Part shown: positions 1-8,295 of the stretch, piece by piece
How the letters are laid out: each line of letters begins with the position of its first letter
How positions within the stretch are numbered: position 1 is the stretch's first letter
The notes under the pieces: model-generated
Seen by the model: the letters and a program-made list of their open reading frames with translations, nothing else
The model's database searches: none
Told to the model about the DNA's origin: nothing
Source: DATFLL01 sp035267785
GTDB taxonomy: Bacteria; Pseudomonadota; Gammaproteobacteria; DATFLL01
Length of the DNA stretch: 32,727 nt
Direction of reading: 5' to 3'
Assembly: GCA_035267785.1 (NCBI GenBank)
Contig: DATFLL010000097.1
Coordinates: 1-32,727 of the forward strand
Made by a program: the position numbers and the translations under genes

Positions 1-124
1 AACCGCCTACGGCGGTTCATCAAGTACTTCCCGAACTCGCTGCGCTCGTTCTGGTCGCACTTAGAACCGCCTACGGCGGTTCATCAAGTACTTCCCGAAC
101 TCGCTGCGCTCGTTCTGGTCGCAC
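1..124. repeat. 64-bp tandem direct repeat, two copies
   Basis: Bases 1-60 recur exactly at 65-124, separated by TTAG, giving a period of 64 bp. Each copy begins with a hairpin-forming inverted repeat, AACCGCC-TAC-GGCGGTT, and continues with an arm rich in CGCTGCGCTCG. The first copy starts at the window edge, so more copies may lie upstream. No coding frame is convincing here. It looks like an intergenic palindromic repeat family, but its function is unknown. Confidence 0.85.
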
Positions 125-129
125 GCCAT

Positions 130-172
130 ACAAACGAAAAGGGGTCACCGTCAGGTGGCCCCTTTTCGTTTG
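130..172. terminator. Long two-way terminator-like stem-loop
   Basis: A near-perfect inverted repeat of about 20 bp per arm starts with ACAAACGAAAAGGGG and is mirrored by CCCCTTTTCGTTTGT around a GTCA loop, with one G-T type mismatch in the stem. The A-run and T-run on the two flanks allow rho-independent termination on either strand. It separates the repeat region from the tRNA-like fragment and porin gene to its right. Confidence 0.75.
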
Positions 173-239
173 TCCTGCTGCGGGGATTCGAACCTCCGAC
201 TTCAAACGGCCGGTTCGACAGCCGGGCGGAGTCCGGTGT

Positions 240-357
240 CGAGTGGCGAGTATCGAGGTGCGAGTTTCGAGGAAGCGGTGCGGGGTTGAGCCGGGCGCCG
301 TGCACGCGCTCTGGGGTATCCACCCCTGGGTCCTCGCGACTCGTTACTCGCCACTCG
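240..357. repeat. Mirrored 7-bp repeat arrays (CGAGNNN / NNNCTCG)
   Basis: Bases 240-274 are five consecutive heptamers of the form CGAGNNN (NNN = TGG, TAT, GTG, TTT, GAA). Bases 330-357 are four heptamers of the reverse form NNNCTCG (GTC, CGA, TTA, CCA). The arrays therefore form an imperfect inverted repeat, the best match being CGAGTGGCGAGTA against TACTCGCCACTCG, around about 55 bp. They lie just downstream of the porin gene stop codon. No gene is seen in the stretch 173-379. Confidence 0.7.
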
Positions 358-379
358 CGGCCGTGAGCGGCCGGCGTTC

Positions 380-1654
380 CTACATCTTCCAGTGCACCTG
401 CGCACCGATGACGTCGAGCCCGGGGTCGAGGGTTCCTCGCAGGGTGTCACCGAAGGTGCTGCCCGTATGGTTGACGTCGCGGTTCTTGAAGATGATGTGA
501 TTGAAACCGAAGCCGAAGCCCAGCGTCGGCGAGTAGGTATATTGGGCCCCCAGAGTCACCCAATAGGCGTCGGTGGTCGGGATGGAGCCGTTGTAGGTGC
601 TGTCCGGGACGGCGCTCTTGGCGGTGGCGGCGCCCCACTGCAGGCGCCACTTCGGCGCGAGACGGTAGTCGAAGCCGATAGCCCAGCGCCAGGTGTCGCG
701 GAAATTGCGAGGGATCGATATGTCGGGCTGACCGTTCTGGAAATCGACGACCAGCTTGTCCACGCGGCTCCAGCGGGTCCAGGTTCCGTTGGCCATGACC
801 GCGAAGGCGTCGCTGAGCTGGTAGTAAAAACCGATGGCCGCCATCTCCGGCATGACCAGCGGCACAATGGCCGAGGTGTCGTTGAATCCCGGGACACCCG
901 CCGGCTTGGTGAAATCGGCGGTGCCCGAGAGCTTGTAGTCGATCTTCGAGCGGTAGGTGAGGCCGAGGCGCAGCTTCCCGTGCGAGAACAGCACGCCGAG
1001 ATTGTAGCCGTAGCCCCAGTCGTCGCCCTCCAGATCCAGGTAGCCGTCTGCCGACTGGGGGGGACCGAAGGACTGGCCAAAGTCGATGGCACTGCTTTGT
1101 TTGGCCTTGGCGTACTGCGCGTTCAACCCGAAGCCGAACGACCAGGCGTCGCTGATCCGGTAGCTGGCGCCGGGATTGATGTTGAGGGTCTTGATGCCGG
1201 TCTCGATGTACTGATAGCGGCCGACCCAGTCGCGATTGCGCTTGGAGGACAGCCCGAAAGGCGCGTTGATGGACAGGCCCAGCGCCCAGCGATCATTCAT
1301 TCGGTGCGTGTAGTACAGGGCCGGGATGAAGGTATTGGTCCCGGCGTCGCCTCCGTTGTTGCCGGTGAGCGGCGCGCCGTTGATGTCAGTGCTGCCGGCA
1401 TCGGTGAAGACGGAAGAGGGCAAATACAGCTGGGCCTCGACGGTGAGCCGGCGGCCGTCGAGGCGGTTCATGCCGGCCGGATTGTTGAATACCGTCGAGG
1501 CGTCATCGGCCGCCGCGGTCGCTCCCGCCCCGCTTCGGTACATGTCGCCGAGGTAGGGGGTCAGCGCATAGGCGCCGCCGAAACTTTGACGTGATACGAG
1601 CAGGATGGCGATTGCGCAGGTCCATCGTAGGGCCTTCGGTGTCGGTATTCTCAT
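380..1654 (-). CDS. fadL: OmpP1/FadL-family outer-membrane transport protein
   Basis: This 424-residue protein is an outer-membrane beta-barrel of the FadL/OmpP1/TodX family, which passes long-chain fatty acids or other hydrophobic compounds across the outer membrane. A signal peptide occupies residues 1-27 or so. It is followed by the typical N-terminal hatch region, with A-DDASTVFNNPAGM near residues 47-62, where NPAGM is the family hallmark. Alternating strands rich in W, Y and G fill the rest, and the protein ends in an aromatic-basic WKM, close to the usual terminal aromatic signal for barrel insertion. Length matches the family. The start has AGAGAAGA just upstream. The gene stands alone and diverges from the histidine kinase at 1888. 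The substrate cannot be told from sequence; fatty acid import would fit with the aceA gene nearby. Confidence 0.9.
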   Translation of the reverse strand: MRIPTPKALRWTCAIAILLVSRQSFGGAYALTPYLGDMYRSGAGATAAADDASTVFNNPAGMNRLDGRRLTVEAQLYLPSSVFTDAGSTDINGAPLTGNNGGDAGTNTFIPALYYTHRMNDRWALGLSINAPFGLSSKRNRDWVGRYQYIETGIKTLNINPGASYRISDAWSFGFGLNAQYAKAKQSSAIDFGQSFGPPQSADGYLDLEGDDWGYGYNLGVLFSHGKLRLGLTYRSKIDYKLSGTADFTKPAGVPGFNDTSAIVPLVMPEMAAIGFYYQLSDAFAVMANGTWTRWSRVDKLVVDFQNGQPDISIPRNFRDTWRWAIGFDYRLAPKWRLQWGAATAKSAVPDSTYNGSIPTTDAYWVTLGAQYTYSPTLGFGFGFNHIIFKNRDVNHTGSTFGDTLRGTLDPGLDVIGAQVHWKM

Positions 1655-1887
1655 TCTTCTCTCATGCGGTGCGTCGGTACCGAGTGTCCGCCGGCGTGCG
1701 AAATCCCGTCCGCGGCGGCCAACGATACGCGTGTATTATTGTACAACCAGCTGATATGCTTAGCGTAATTCGAAAATGGCCCGCGCGCAGGCGGTCACGT
1801 GTCTATTATAGGGTACGGGGGCCGGATGCAGGAAGATTGCGTGTCAGAGGGACCGCGACCACAGCGACAAGTCTTACGGGGGGCTGC
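1655..1887. promoter_or_regulatory. Divergent intergenic region between porin and kinase
   Basis: This AT-richer 230-bp gap must hold the promoters of both divergent genes. Candidate -10 hexamers are TATTAT at 1804-1809 on the plus strand (TATAAT on the minus strand at 1805-1810) and a TACAAT-like box on the minus strand around 1735-1745. No strong -35 partner is visible, so exact promoters are not assigned. Confidence 0.35.
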
Positions 1888-4050
1888 ATGAGGCGGGCGA
1901 TGCGACTCGCGCAGGACACTGAGGCACAGTGGTACAACGTCAAGATCCTGCGGGTCTACGTTGCCTACCTGCGCGAGCGCCTGGGATGGCGCGATGCCCA
2001 GGTGGAAGATCTGTTTCGCCGCTGCGGCAGCGAAATCTCCATCCTTCTCTACGAAGACAACTGGTACGACCAGGCTTTCGCCGACACCTTCTACGCGAAT
2101 CTGGTGGAAATGACCGGCGACCGGGACATTTCCTACAAGGTCGGTCGCCACGCCATCGATGAGAGCGCCAAAGGCATTGCGGGGCGCGTCCTGTCGAGCT
2201 TTCTGTCGCCGGCCGTGGCCTATAAGAATATCGGCCGGATCGCCGCGCAATATTCCAAGGGCGCCAATCTGGTGCCCATCGAAAGTGGCGACAGCCATGC
2301 CGTGATCCGCGCGGTCATTGCACCCGGCTGCCAGGAGAGGCCGTACCAGTGCCGCAACCGCATCGGCATGCTCGAGGCCGTTCCGACCTTTTTCGCCCTG
2401 CCGACCGCCGTCGTGGAGCACCCGAAATGCGTGCACCGGGGCGATGAGTACTGTGACTATCACATCACATGGGTCGCCTCTGGCCAGCGTTATGTCGCCC
2501 CCCTGACCGTCCTGGTCCTCGCGCTCGCATCCGGTATCGCCTGGTCGCTGTCCAGCGAGCCGCTGCTGGCCTTGTTGTTTGGCGGCGGCGTGGCGGGCGC
2601 CGGCTATACGCTGTTTCACTACGGAGCCAACAAGCGCCTGCGCCGAGCGCTGAGTGAACAGGTGGAGGCGCTGCGTATTTCAGCGCAGACCATCGAGCGC
2701 CGCCACCAGGAGTCGCTCCTGGTGGCGGAGATCAACAATCTGGTCAGTACCATGATGCCTCTTGAAAAGCTCTGCGACGTTGCCGCCAGGGCGATTCACG
2801 AGAAAATGGGCTACGACCGCGTGACGATCTTTCAGGTCGATCGGGATGAGAACAAGCTCATTACGGGTTCGTTCGCCGGCTTCAATTTGCAGGACGCGCA
2901 GTTGCTGGCACAGGCCGAGTTCCATATCGACCCCGACAACACGGAGGGCTTCCTGGTCAGCGTGGTCAACACCGGAGAGCCGATCTTCGTGCGAGACGTG
3001 GACGCGGGATTGGGTCACCTCAGTGACCGCAGCCAGCGCTTCATTCAGCGCCTGGGGGTCAAGTCGTTTATCGCCGTGCCTATCGCCTTTGAGAAGACCG
3101 TGTTCGGTGTCATCGCGGCGGACAACGTGACGCCGGCCAAATTTCTCAGCAATAACGACCTGCAGCTGCTCGGTAGTGTGGCCAATCCCATCGGTGTGTC
3201 GTTTTCCAACGCGATGGTCTACGAAGAGCTGCGGCGTATCAACGCCACCTTGGAGGAGAAGGTTGCCGAGCGTACGGTCGAGCTGGTCGACGCCCGTGAC
3301 GAGGCCATTCAGGCCAATCAAGCCAAGAGCCAGTTCTTCGCCACGATGAGCCACGAGTTGCGCACGCCGATGAACGCCGTTATCGGCTACTGCGAGGTGC
3401 TGCTCGAGGAGGCCTCCGAGGAAGGTCTCGATGCCTTCGTCGGCGACCTCCAGAAGATACTTTCCAGCGCCTGGCATCTGCTTGAGCTCATTGACAGCGT
3501 CCTCGACGTGTCGAAGATCGAGGCCGGACGCATGGAGCTCTATATCGAGACGTTCAGCGTTCGGGGTCTCATCGAAAACGTCGAATCCATCGTTACCCCC
3601 CTTGCTCGCAAGAACGGCAACGTTCTAGAGGTTCAATGCGACAAGGGTATCGGCACGATGACCGCCGATGAGACGAAGGTGCGCCAGATACTGTTGAACC
3701 TCATGGGCAATGCATGCAAATTTACGCACAGCGGCCGTGTCTCGCTGCGCTGCATTGCCACGGATCTGCCGGAGCCGCATGTCCTGTTCGAGGTCTGCGA
3801 CACCGGTATTGGGATCCCGCCCGACAAGATCGGTGAGCTGTTCCAGGAATATGCGCAGGTGGACGGCTCGACGAACAAACTCTACGGCGGCACGGGGCTG
3901 GGCTTGGTGCTCAGTCAGCGCCTGTGCCAAATGATGGGCGGGGATATCACCGTAACGAGCGAGTTGGGTACCGGGTCCTGCTTCACGGCGCGTCTGCCCC
4001 GCCACGTCGAGACCGCGAACCTCTCGGAGGTGGGCTCCGGCCCGGCCTGA
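1888..4050 (+). CDS. Membrane sensor histidine kinase: V4R-like domain, two TM segments, GAF, HisKA, HATPase
   Basis: I read this as a 720-residue sensor kinase. The N-terminal 200 residues resemble V4R-type sensor domains, with HPKCVHRGDEYCDYHI at 178-193 giving the usual Cys/His/Cys pattern. Two hydrophobic segments lie at about 203-221 and 225-243, followed by a short coiled coil. A GAF domain covers about 290-440, then a second coiled coil. The dimerisation helix carries MSHELRTPMN with phospho-acceptor His489. The ATPase domain has NLMGNACKF (N box), DTGIGIP (G1) and GGTGLGL (G2). There is no receiver or HPt domain. The frame is open from about 1591, but the ATG at 1888 follows a GGGGGG ribosome-binding stretch and begins the recognisable domain; the upstream extension is low-complexity and overlaps the porin start. 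V4R domains often bind small organic ligands; the ligand here is unknown. Confidence 0.88.
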   Translation: MRRAMRLAQDTEAQWYNVKILRVYVAYLRERLGWRDAQVEDLFRRCGSEISILLYEDNWYDQAFADTFYANLVEMTGDRDISYKVGRHAIDESAKGIAGRVLSSFLSPAVAYKNIGRIAAQYSKGANLVPIESGDSHAVIRAVIAPGCQERPYQCRNRIGMLEAVPTFFALPTAVVEHPKCVHRGDEYCDYHITWVASGQRYVAPLTVLVLALASGIAWSLSSEPLLALLFGGGVAGAGYTLFHYGANKRLRRALSEQVEALRISAQTIERRHQESLLVAEINNLVSTMMPLEKLCDVAARAIHEKMGYDRVTIFQVDRDENKLITGSFAGFNLQDAQLLAQAEFHIDPDNTEGFLVSVVNTGEPIFVRDVDAGLGHLSDRSQRFIQRLGVKSFIAVPIAFEKTVFGVIAADNVTPAKFLSNNDLQLLGSVANPIGVSFSNAMVYEELRRINATLEEKVAERTVELVDARDEAIQANQAKSQFFATMSHELRTPMNAVIGYCEVLLEEASEEGLDAFVGDLQKILSSAWHLLELIDSVLDVSKIEAGRMELYIETFSVRGLIENVESIVTPLARKNGNVLEVQCDKGIGTMTADETKVRQILLNLMGNACKFTHSGRVSLRCIATDLPEPHVLFEVCDTGIGIPPDKIGELFQEYAQVDGSTNKLYGGTGLGLVLSQRLCQMMGGDITVTSELGTGSCFTARLPRHVETANLSEVGSGPA

Positions 4051-4215
4051 GCCCCATCTTTCAACGTTCGCGGGCCGACCTCCAGACAGACCGCAAAGTG
4101 GGTCGGATCGGCACGTTTTGGGTCGATTCGCCGGCTCGGGGGCCCGGACTGCGACGCATTCTCAGCCAAGTGGGCGGCCCCGACACAATCCGCATCCAGG
4201 TCACAGGAATGCGCC

Positions 4216-4243
4216 TTGACGGGCAACGGCGGCATGCTATTCT
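4216..4243 (+). promoter_or_regulatory. Sigma-70 promoter for methyltransferase-PilZ-REC/HPt operon
   Basis: TTGACG (4216-4221) is followed after 16 bp by TATTCT (4238-4243), preceded by TGC, which makes an extended -10. This leaves a leader of about 125 nt before the ATG at 4377. The rest of the 326-bp gap after the kinase gene contains no convincing gene. The operon therefore probably has its own promoter and is not only read through from the kinase gene. Confidence 0.6.
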
Positions 4244-4276
4244 GCCAGTAGAGTTTAGTTTTGAAAATGGAATTCG

Positions 4277-4293
4277 GAGCCGCGGCGCGGCTC
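4277..4293 (+). other. Leader hairpin
   Basis: GAGCCGC-GGC-GCGGCTC forms a perfect 7-bp stem in the presumed leader of the methyltransferase operon. No U-run follows, so it is more likely an mRNA structure than a terminator. Its function is unknown. Confidence 0.4.
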
Positions 4294-4376
4294 AGGGAAC
4301 CTGTTATGACAAGGCGTAGAAGGACACAGGCGGCGATTTATCGTTGGGCCGTCTGTCCTGGGGGTTGGGAACCCTG

Positions 4377-5225
4377 ATGGCCAGTGGTGGTCCACCACCG
4401 GCGATACCCGGTTATCTGATGGAAGGTGCGGACGAGATCGTTCGCCTTCGCATCAAGGATCGAACCGAGGCTACCGCCGAACAGCTTCGCTCGACCGGCT
4501 TCGAGGAGCTCGGTCCGTCTGCACATGTCATCGATGCCGGGACCGGCGTCGGCGCGGTCGCGCTGCAGATGGCGCGCCTGGCCAGCCTCAATCATCGCGA
4601 TCCCACCATTACGCTGCTCGACCGCTCGGCGTCGCGCCTGGCGGCGGCCCGCGATAATCTCGCCCCATACGACAAGATTCAACAACGCTACATCACCTGC
4701 TATATCGAAGAGATTCCCCTGCCAAGCAATTCGGTTGACTATATATTTTGCCGTTTTGTATTCGAATACCTGGCGGACGCAAAAAAGGCGTTCGCCGAAT
4801 TCGACCGGGTGCTCAAGCCCGGTGGACGTCTGGTAATAGGCGATCTCGACCACAATTCGCTCAATCACTACCCCTTGGATCCCATCCTGCAGAAGCAGCT
4901 CGACGAGCTCGTAGTCGAGGTCGAACGGGCGGCCGTATTCGATTTCTTCGCGGGGCGTAAGATCTACAGCCATTTCTACAGCGCCGACTACCTCGACGTT
5001 TCCGTTCAGATGTATGCCCATCATCTCTTTTATGGTTCGCTGGACTCAGCGGACGAGTACAACTGGACCGCCAAGCTGGACCGGATGCTCGCGCTGCAGC
5101 ACGAGGGTCTGCTCCGGCTGAGTTTTGACCTGTCGGAGTTTCGGAGCCGGTTCCTCGAGTTTCTCCGTTCCCCCGGGCGGTTCTCCTACACACCATTGCT
5201 CCTGGTCGCGGGGACAAAGCCATGA
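4377..5225 (+). CDS. Class I SAM-dependent methyltransferase
   Basis: This 282-residue protein has a Rossmann-type methyltransferase core. Motif I is VIDAGTGVGAVA at 51-62, an acidic residue follows strand 2 (LLDRSA near 80-85), and the post-motif region VLKPGGRLVIGDLDH at 145-159 is typical of UbiE/Methyltransf_11-type enzymes. The acceptor substrate cannot be named. The C-terminal 110 residues are rich in aromatic and acidic residues and look like a substrate cap. The ATG at 4377 is preferred because of the GGGGG stretch upstream; an in-frame TTG at 4344 is a weaker alternative. Its stop overlaps the start of the PilZ gene (ATGA), so the two are translationally coupled. Placement in a signalling operon suggests modification of a signal molecule or protein, which is inference. 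Confidence 0.82.
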   Translation: MASGGPPPAIPGYLMEGADEIVRLRIKDRTEATAEQLRSTGFEELGPSAHVIDAGTGVGAVALQMARLASLNHRDPTITLLDRSASRLAAARDNLAPYDKIQQRYITCYIEEIPLPSNSVDYIFCRFVFEYLADAKKAFAEFDRVLKPGGRLVIGDLDHNSLNHYPLDPILQKQLDELVVEVERAAVFDFFAGRKIYSHFYSADYLDVSVQMYAHHLFYGSLDSADEYNWTAKLDRMLALQHEGLLRLSFDLSEFRSRFLEFLRSPGRFSYTPLLLVAGTKP

Positions 5226-7300
5226 ACGTTACGGATCAACGTATTCTGCTCAGTGGACCGCTCGATTACCTGACCTTCAGCCAAGCGCCGGTGTTTCTGA
5301 CTATCAACGGTGCTGCCCGGCGCAATTTCGCGGGCAATATCGTCGACCGCGAGGGCGAGGCGCTTACCGTCCAGCTCGACGAGGTGACCGCCGGGGCGTT
5401 GCAGGAAGTCGCGCCGGCGCTCGGTGAGGCGATGCTGGCGACCTCCTACCGCTCTATGCGCCTGGAAGTGGGAGTTCAGATTGTCGCCTTCGACCAGGAG
5501 GCCGGGCAATTGACCCTGCATCTGCCCACGCGCGGCATCCTGGTCGACAACCGCGGTCGGCAGCGCGCGAAGTTCACTCCGGCCAGCGAGGATATGCGTG
5601 CCGTTCTGGCGGTCGAGACGCTCACGGGCGAGGCCCGTTTCGAGTCGGTGGCCCTGGAGGACTTTTCCTTCAACGCCGTTTCCCTGTATCTGGACCGGGC
5701 GGACGGGCTGGCGTTGCCCAATGATCCGGTCCTGGATCTGCAAATCCAGCGTGGTGACTGTGTACTGCTCCAGGCGACGGGCCGCGTTATGCGCATCAAC
5801 AAGCGCGCGCACGTTGGAGATGATCGCGAGACGTACTTTGCTGCAATTCAATTGGATGACCCGAACAAGCCGCCGGTGCTCGATATCGAGCCCAACAAGC
5901 GCCACTCGGACCGCGTGACGCTGTCCGACCGTCAGGACGCGTTCGTCGAATTCGAACACCCGTTCCTCGGGTCGACCACGACCATGCGGATCATCGATCT
6001 GTCCAACTCCGGACTGTCGGCGATTGTCGAGAACCCGAAGCACGCGTTACCCGCCGGCTTGGTGATCCCCGACGCCAGCCTGCAGCTGCCCTTGCGCTCG
6101 CGCCTGCCGGTGACCCTGCAGGTGCGCGCCTATCATATCGTCGGCGGTGACAACGAACAGACCTACCGGGTGAGTATGGCTTTTATGGACGCTACACCGC
6201 CTCTCATCAAGGAGGTGAGCGGCTTCGTCCAGCAAAGCGTCTCGGAGATGTTGACCGATGCCAACAGTGAGGACGAAGAGCGTCTGTGGGAGTTCTATTT
6301 CGAAACGTCCTTCATCTACGAGGCCAAGCGCCGTCACATGCAGCCCACGGCCGAGGCGGTGCGCGATACCTTCAGTCGCCTGCTGAGCTCGAATACGCCG
6401 TTGTTGAAAAAGATTCTCTATAAGGAAGACGGCGTCATCAAGGGACACGTCACCGCGGTGAAGGTCTTCGACCACGCGTTGCTCGTGCAGCACCTGAACG
6501 CGTTAAAGGCGGCGGGCGGCTCGGCCGCCATGTCGGTGATTCGCGGCATGACGAGCTTCTTCTTCGACCAGCGCGCCAATCTGCAGTCGTCCAACCGCTA
6601 CGTTTGCGCCTATTACCGCCCCAACAATCTCTATCCCTCGCTGGTCTTCGGCGAGACGGCCAATCTCATCGACGATCCGGCCAAGTGCTGGACACAGGAC
6701 TACCAGTTTTGTGTGGTGTCCGACGCGGCGCCGAAGGGCCAGCGCGACGCCAATGTCGTCTGCCGCGAGGGGACCGACGAGGACAAGGAGCGTTTGGAGA
6801 CACTGTTGATCGAAAGCGGCGCGCTGGACCTTATCCGCGTCGAAGGGTTGAGCCGCGATATCATCACCGATCAGGTGATCTCGGAGGAATTCGAACAGAT
6901 CGGCCTGTATCGTTACCGGCGCCTCCTGGTCGCCGAGGACAGCCGCACGGGCGAGACGGCGTATGCGGTTTGCAGCTTCGCATCGCCGGGCCTGAATTTC
7001 TCGGAGCTGACCAACTCGGTCAGATTCTTCTACAGCGGCGAAAACGATCGCGCAGGCGTTCGCCAGGCCTTGGCCGATGCGCTGTCCCCGCTTATCCTGG
7101 AGGCCTATGGCGACACGCCGATCCATGAGCCGGTGCTGCTCACCGCCGACGGTCAGCCCGTGCCCGCCGGTTTTGTTGGGGAAAAGGTGTACACACTCTG
7201 GGTACTCGATCTGATGCATGTGAAGAAATTCCGGGACGCCACCGAGCATATCTTCAGCCACCTCAAGAATTATATTCGGGACAAACTCAAGGCCTCCTAG
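5222..7300 (+). CDS. Tandem PilZ-domain protein with GNAT-like C-terminal half
   Basis: This is a 692-residue cytoplasmic protein. Residues 227-231 (RHSDR) and 259-264 (DLSNSG) give the RxxxR...DxSxxG signature of a c-di-GMP-binding PilZ domain. An earlier copy has RGRQR at 111-115 and DFSFNA at 147-152, in which the final Gly is Ala, so the first PilZ looks degenerate, like the N-terminal YcgR-type partner domain. From about 350 to the end there is a globular region of roughly 340 residues with aromatic-rich strands and helices that recalls GNAT acyltransferase folds, but I see no clear acetyl-CoA pyrophosphate loop. It overlaps the methyltransferase gene by 4 bp and is followed after 51 bp by the REC-HPt gene. 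The PilZ assignment is solid; a role as c-di-GMP-controlled acyltransferase is inference. Confidence 0.82.
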   Translation: MNVTDQRILLSGPLDYLTFSQAPVFLTINGAARRNFAGNIVDREGEALTVQLDEVTAGALQEVAPALGEAMLATSYRSMRLEVGVQIVAFDQEAGQLTLHLPTRGILVDNRGRQRAKFTPASEDMRAVLAVETLTGEARFESVALEDFSFNAVSLYLDRADGLALPNDPVLDLQIQRGDCVLLQATGRVMRINKRAHVGDDRETYFAAIQLDDPNKPPVLDIEPNKRHSDRVTLSDRQDAFVEFEHPFLGSTTTMRIIDLSNSGLSAIVENPKHALPAGLVIPDASLQLPLRSRLPVTLQVRAYHIVGGDNEQTYRVSMAFMDATPPLIKEVSGFVQQSVSEMLTDANSEDEERLWEFYFETSFIYEAKRRHMQPTAEAVRDTFSRLLSSNTPLLKKILYKEDGVIKGHVTAVKVFDHALLVQHLNALKAAGGSAAMSVIRGMTSFFFDQRANLQSSNRYVCAYYRPNNLYPSLVFGETANLIDDPAKCWTQDYQFCVVSDAAPKGQRDANVVCREGTDEDKERLETLLIESGALDLIRVEGLSRDIITDQVISEEFEQIGLYRYRRLLVAEDSRTGETAYAVCSFASPGLNFSELTNSVRFFYSGENDRAGVRQALADALSPLILEAYGDTPIHEPVLLTADGQPVPAGFVGEKVYTLWVLDLMHVKKFRDATEHIFSHLKNYIRDKLKAS

Positions 7301-7351
7301 TCTGGCCGGGCCGGCAGCGTGGTCCATTCAATCCAGCGGCGTGCGGGGCGG

Positions 7352-8182
7352 ATGAAGGCAATGGGATCAAAGTCGAACGACTCGGCGAACGATGCATGCA
7401 GCCCCCAGGCCGGGTTGCACGTGCTCGTGGCCGATGACAACACCCTCAATCAGGACCTGACCGTTCGTATGCTCAGCCGGGCCGGCCACACGGCCGACGT
7501 CGTCAACGACGGCGCCGCCGCGCTGGAGGCGCTCGAGGGGATGGCCTACGATGTCGTGCTGGTCGACATGATGATGCCCGGCCTTAGCGGCCTGGACGTC
7601 ATTCGTCGCTATCGGGAGTCGTTCGGAAAGGACCGCCCGCTCCCTTTCGTGGTGCTGACCGCGAACGCGACCAAAGAGGCCGCCGAGCTCGCGAAGGAGG
7701 CCGGCGCCGCGGCCTATCTGACCAAACCCATACAGCCAAAGACGCTGCGTATGACCATCGAGAAGGTGGTCAACAGTGTGCATGACGAGGCGCAAGCAGT
7801 GGTGCCGGATAACGCCACCGCCGTGGCCGCGCTCGAGGGTCAGCCGCTGATCGACGAGGAAGTGTTCGCCGAGACGATTGGCCTGATGGGCGATCGGGAG
7901 CGTGCGAAGGGATTGGTCGAACGCTTTTGCAGCGATACCGAACACCTCATCACACAGATTGACTCCGCTGTCCGCGAGGGAAGGCTCACCGAGATTCGTG
8001 ACCTGGCACACGCCATGAAGGGCTCGGCGGCGTATCTCGGCGCCGTACGGATGGTCATTGCCTCGGAGTATCTACAGCGCGCAACGCCCCCGGACCTGGA
8101 GACCACCGCCGTACAGGCCCTCGGTTTCCTGGAGGATGTCTACCGCGAGACCCGCGAAGAGCTGTTTACCCGGATGACATAA
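7352..8182 (+). CDS. Receiver-HPt phosphorelay protein
   Basis: This 276-residue protein joins a CheY-like receiver (about 22-145) to a C-terminal HPt domain (about 165-270) with no DNA-binding or enzymatic output. In the receiver VADDN holds the acidic pocket, Asp72 in LVDMMMPG is the acceptor, and Lys125 in LTKPI completes the site. In the HPt domain LAHAMKGSAAYLGA carries the phospho-His at 220. The kinase at 1888-4050 lacks both of these domains, so the pair may form a His-Asp-His relay split over two proteins. The final response regulator is not in the window. The ATG at 7352, preceded by GGGGCGG, is chosen over an in-frame GTG at 7319 and an ATG at 7361; the true start is uncertain by up to 14 codons. 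Confidence 0.85.
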   Translation: MKAMGSKSNDSANDACSPQAGLHVLVADDNTLNQDLTVRMLSRAGHTADVVNDGAAALEALEGMAYDVVLVDMMMPGLSGLDVIRRYRESFGKDRPLPFVVLTANATKEAAELAKEAGAAAYLTKPIQPKTLRMTIEKVVNSVHDEAQAVVPDNATAVAALEGQPLIDEEVFAETIGLMGDRERAKGLVERFCSDTEHLITQIDSAVREGRLTEIRDLAHAMKGSAAYLGAVRMVIASEYLQRATPPDLETTAVQALGFLEDVYRETREELFTRMT

Positions 8183-8195
8183 TGTACGCTCGGCG

Positions 8196-8214
8196 CGCCG
8201 CGCGCTGCGCGGCG
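8196..8214. terminator. GC-rich hairpin after REC-HPt gene
   Basis: CGCCGCGC-GCT-GCGCGGCG forms an 8-bp stem just after the stop codon of the receiver-HPt gene. There is no T-run, so it would be a weak or factor-assisted terminator at best. Confidence 0.4.
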
Positions 8215-8295
8215 GCCGCGGTATGCCGTTAAGCCGAATTTAAGCCTGGCCGGCTAGCCTGTAGTCCACTTGAGAGGCTAGCAGGAGGTAGTGCG

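Noticed and set aside
178..225. tRNA-like 3' end on the minus strand (GGTTCGAATCC T-arm pattern)
   Set aside because: The T stem does not pair (GGAGG against CCCCG), and no acceptor, D arm or CCA end fits upstream or downstream. At most it is a decayed fragment.
240..357. CRISPR array
   Set aside because: Repeat units are 7 bp with 3-bp variable parts; there are no spacers of CRISPR length and no cas genes.
1591..1887. N-terminal extension of the histidine kinase frame
   Set aside because: Low-complexity sequence, no good ribosome-binding site, overlaps the porin start. The ATG at 1888 fits better.
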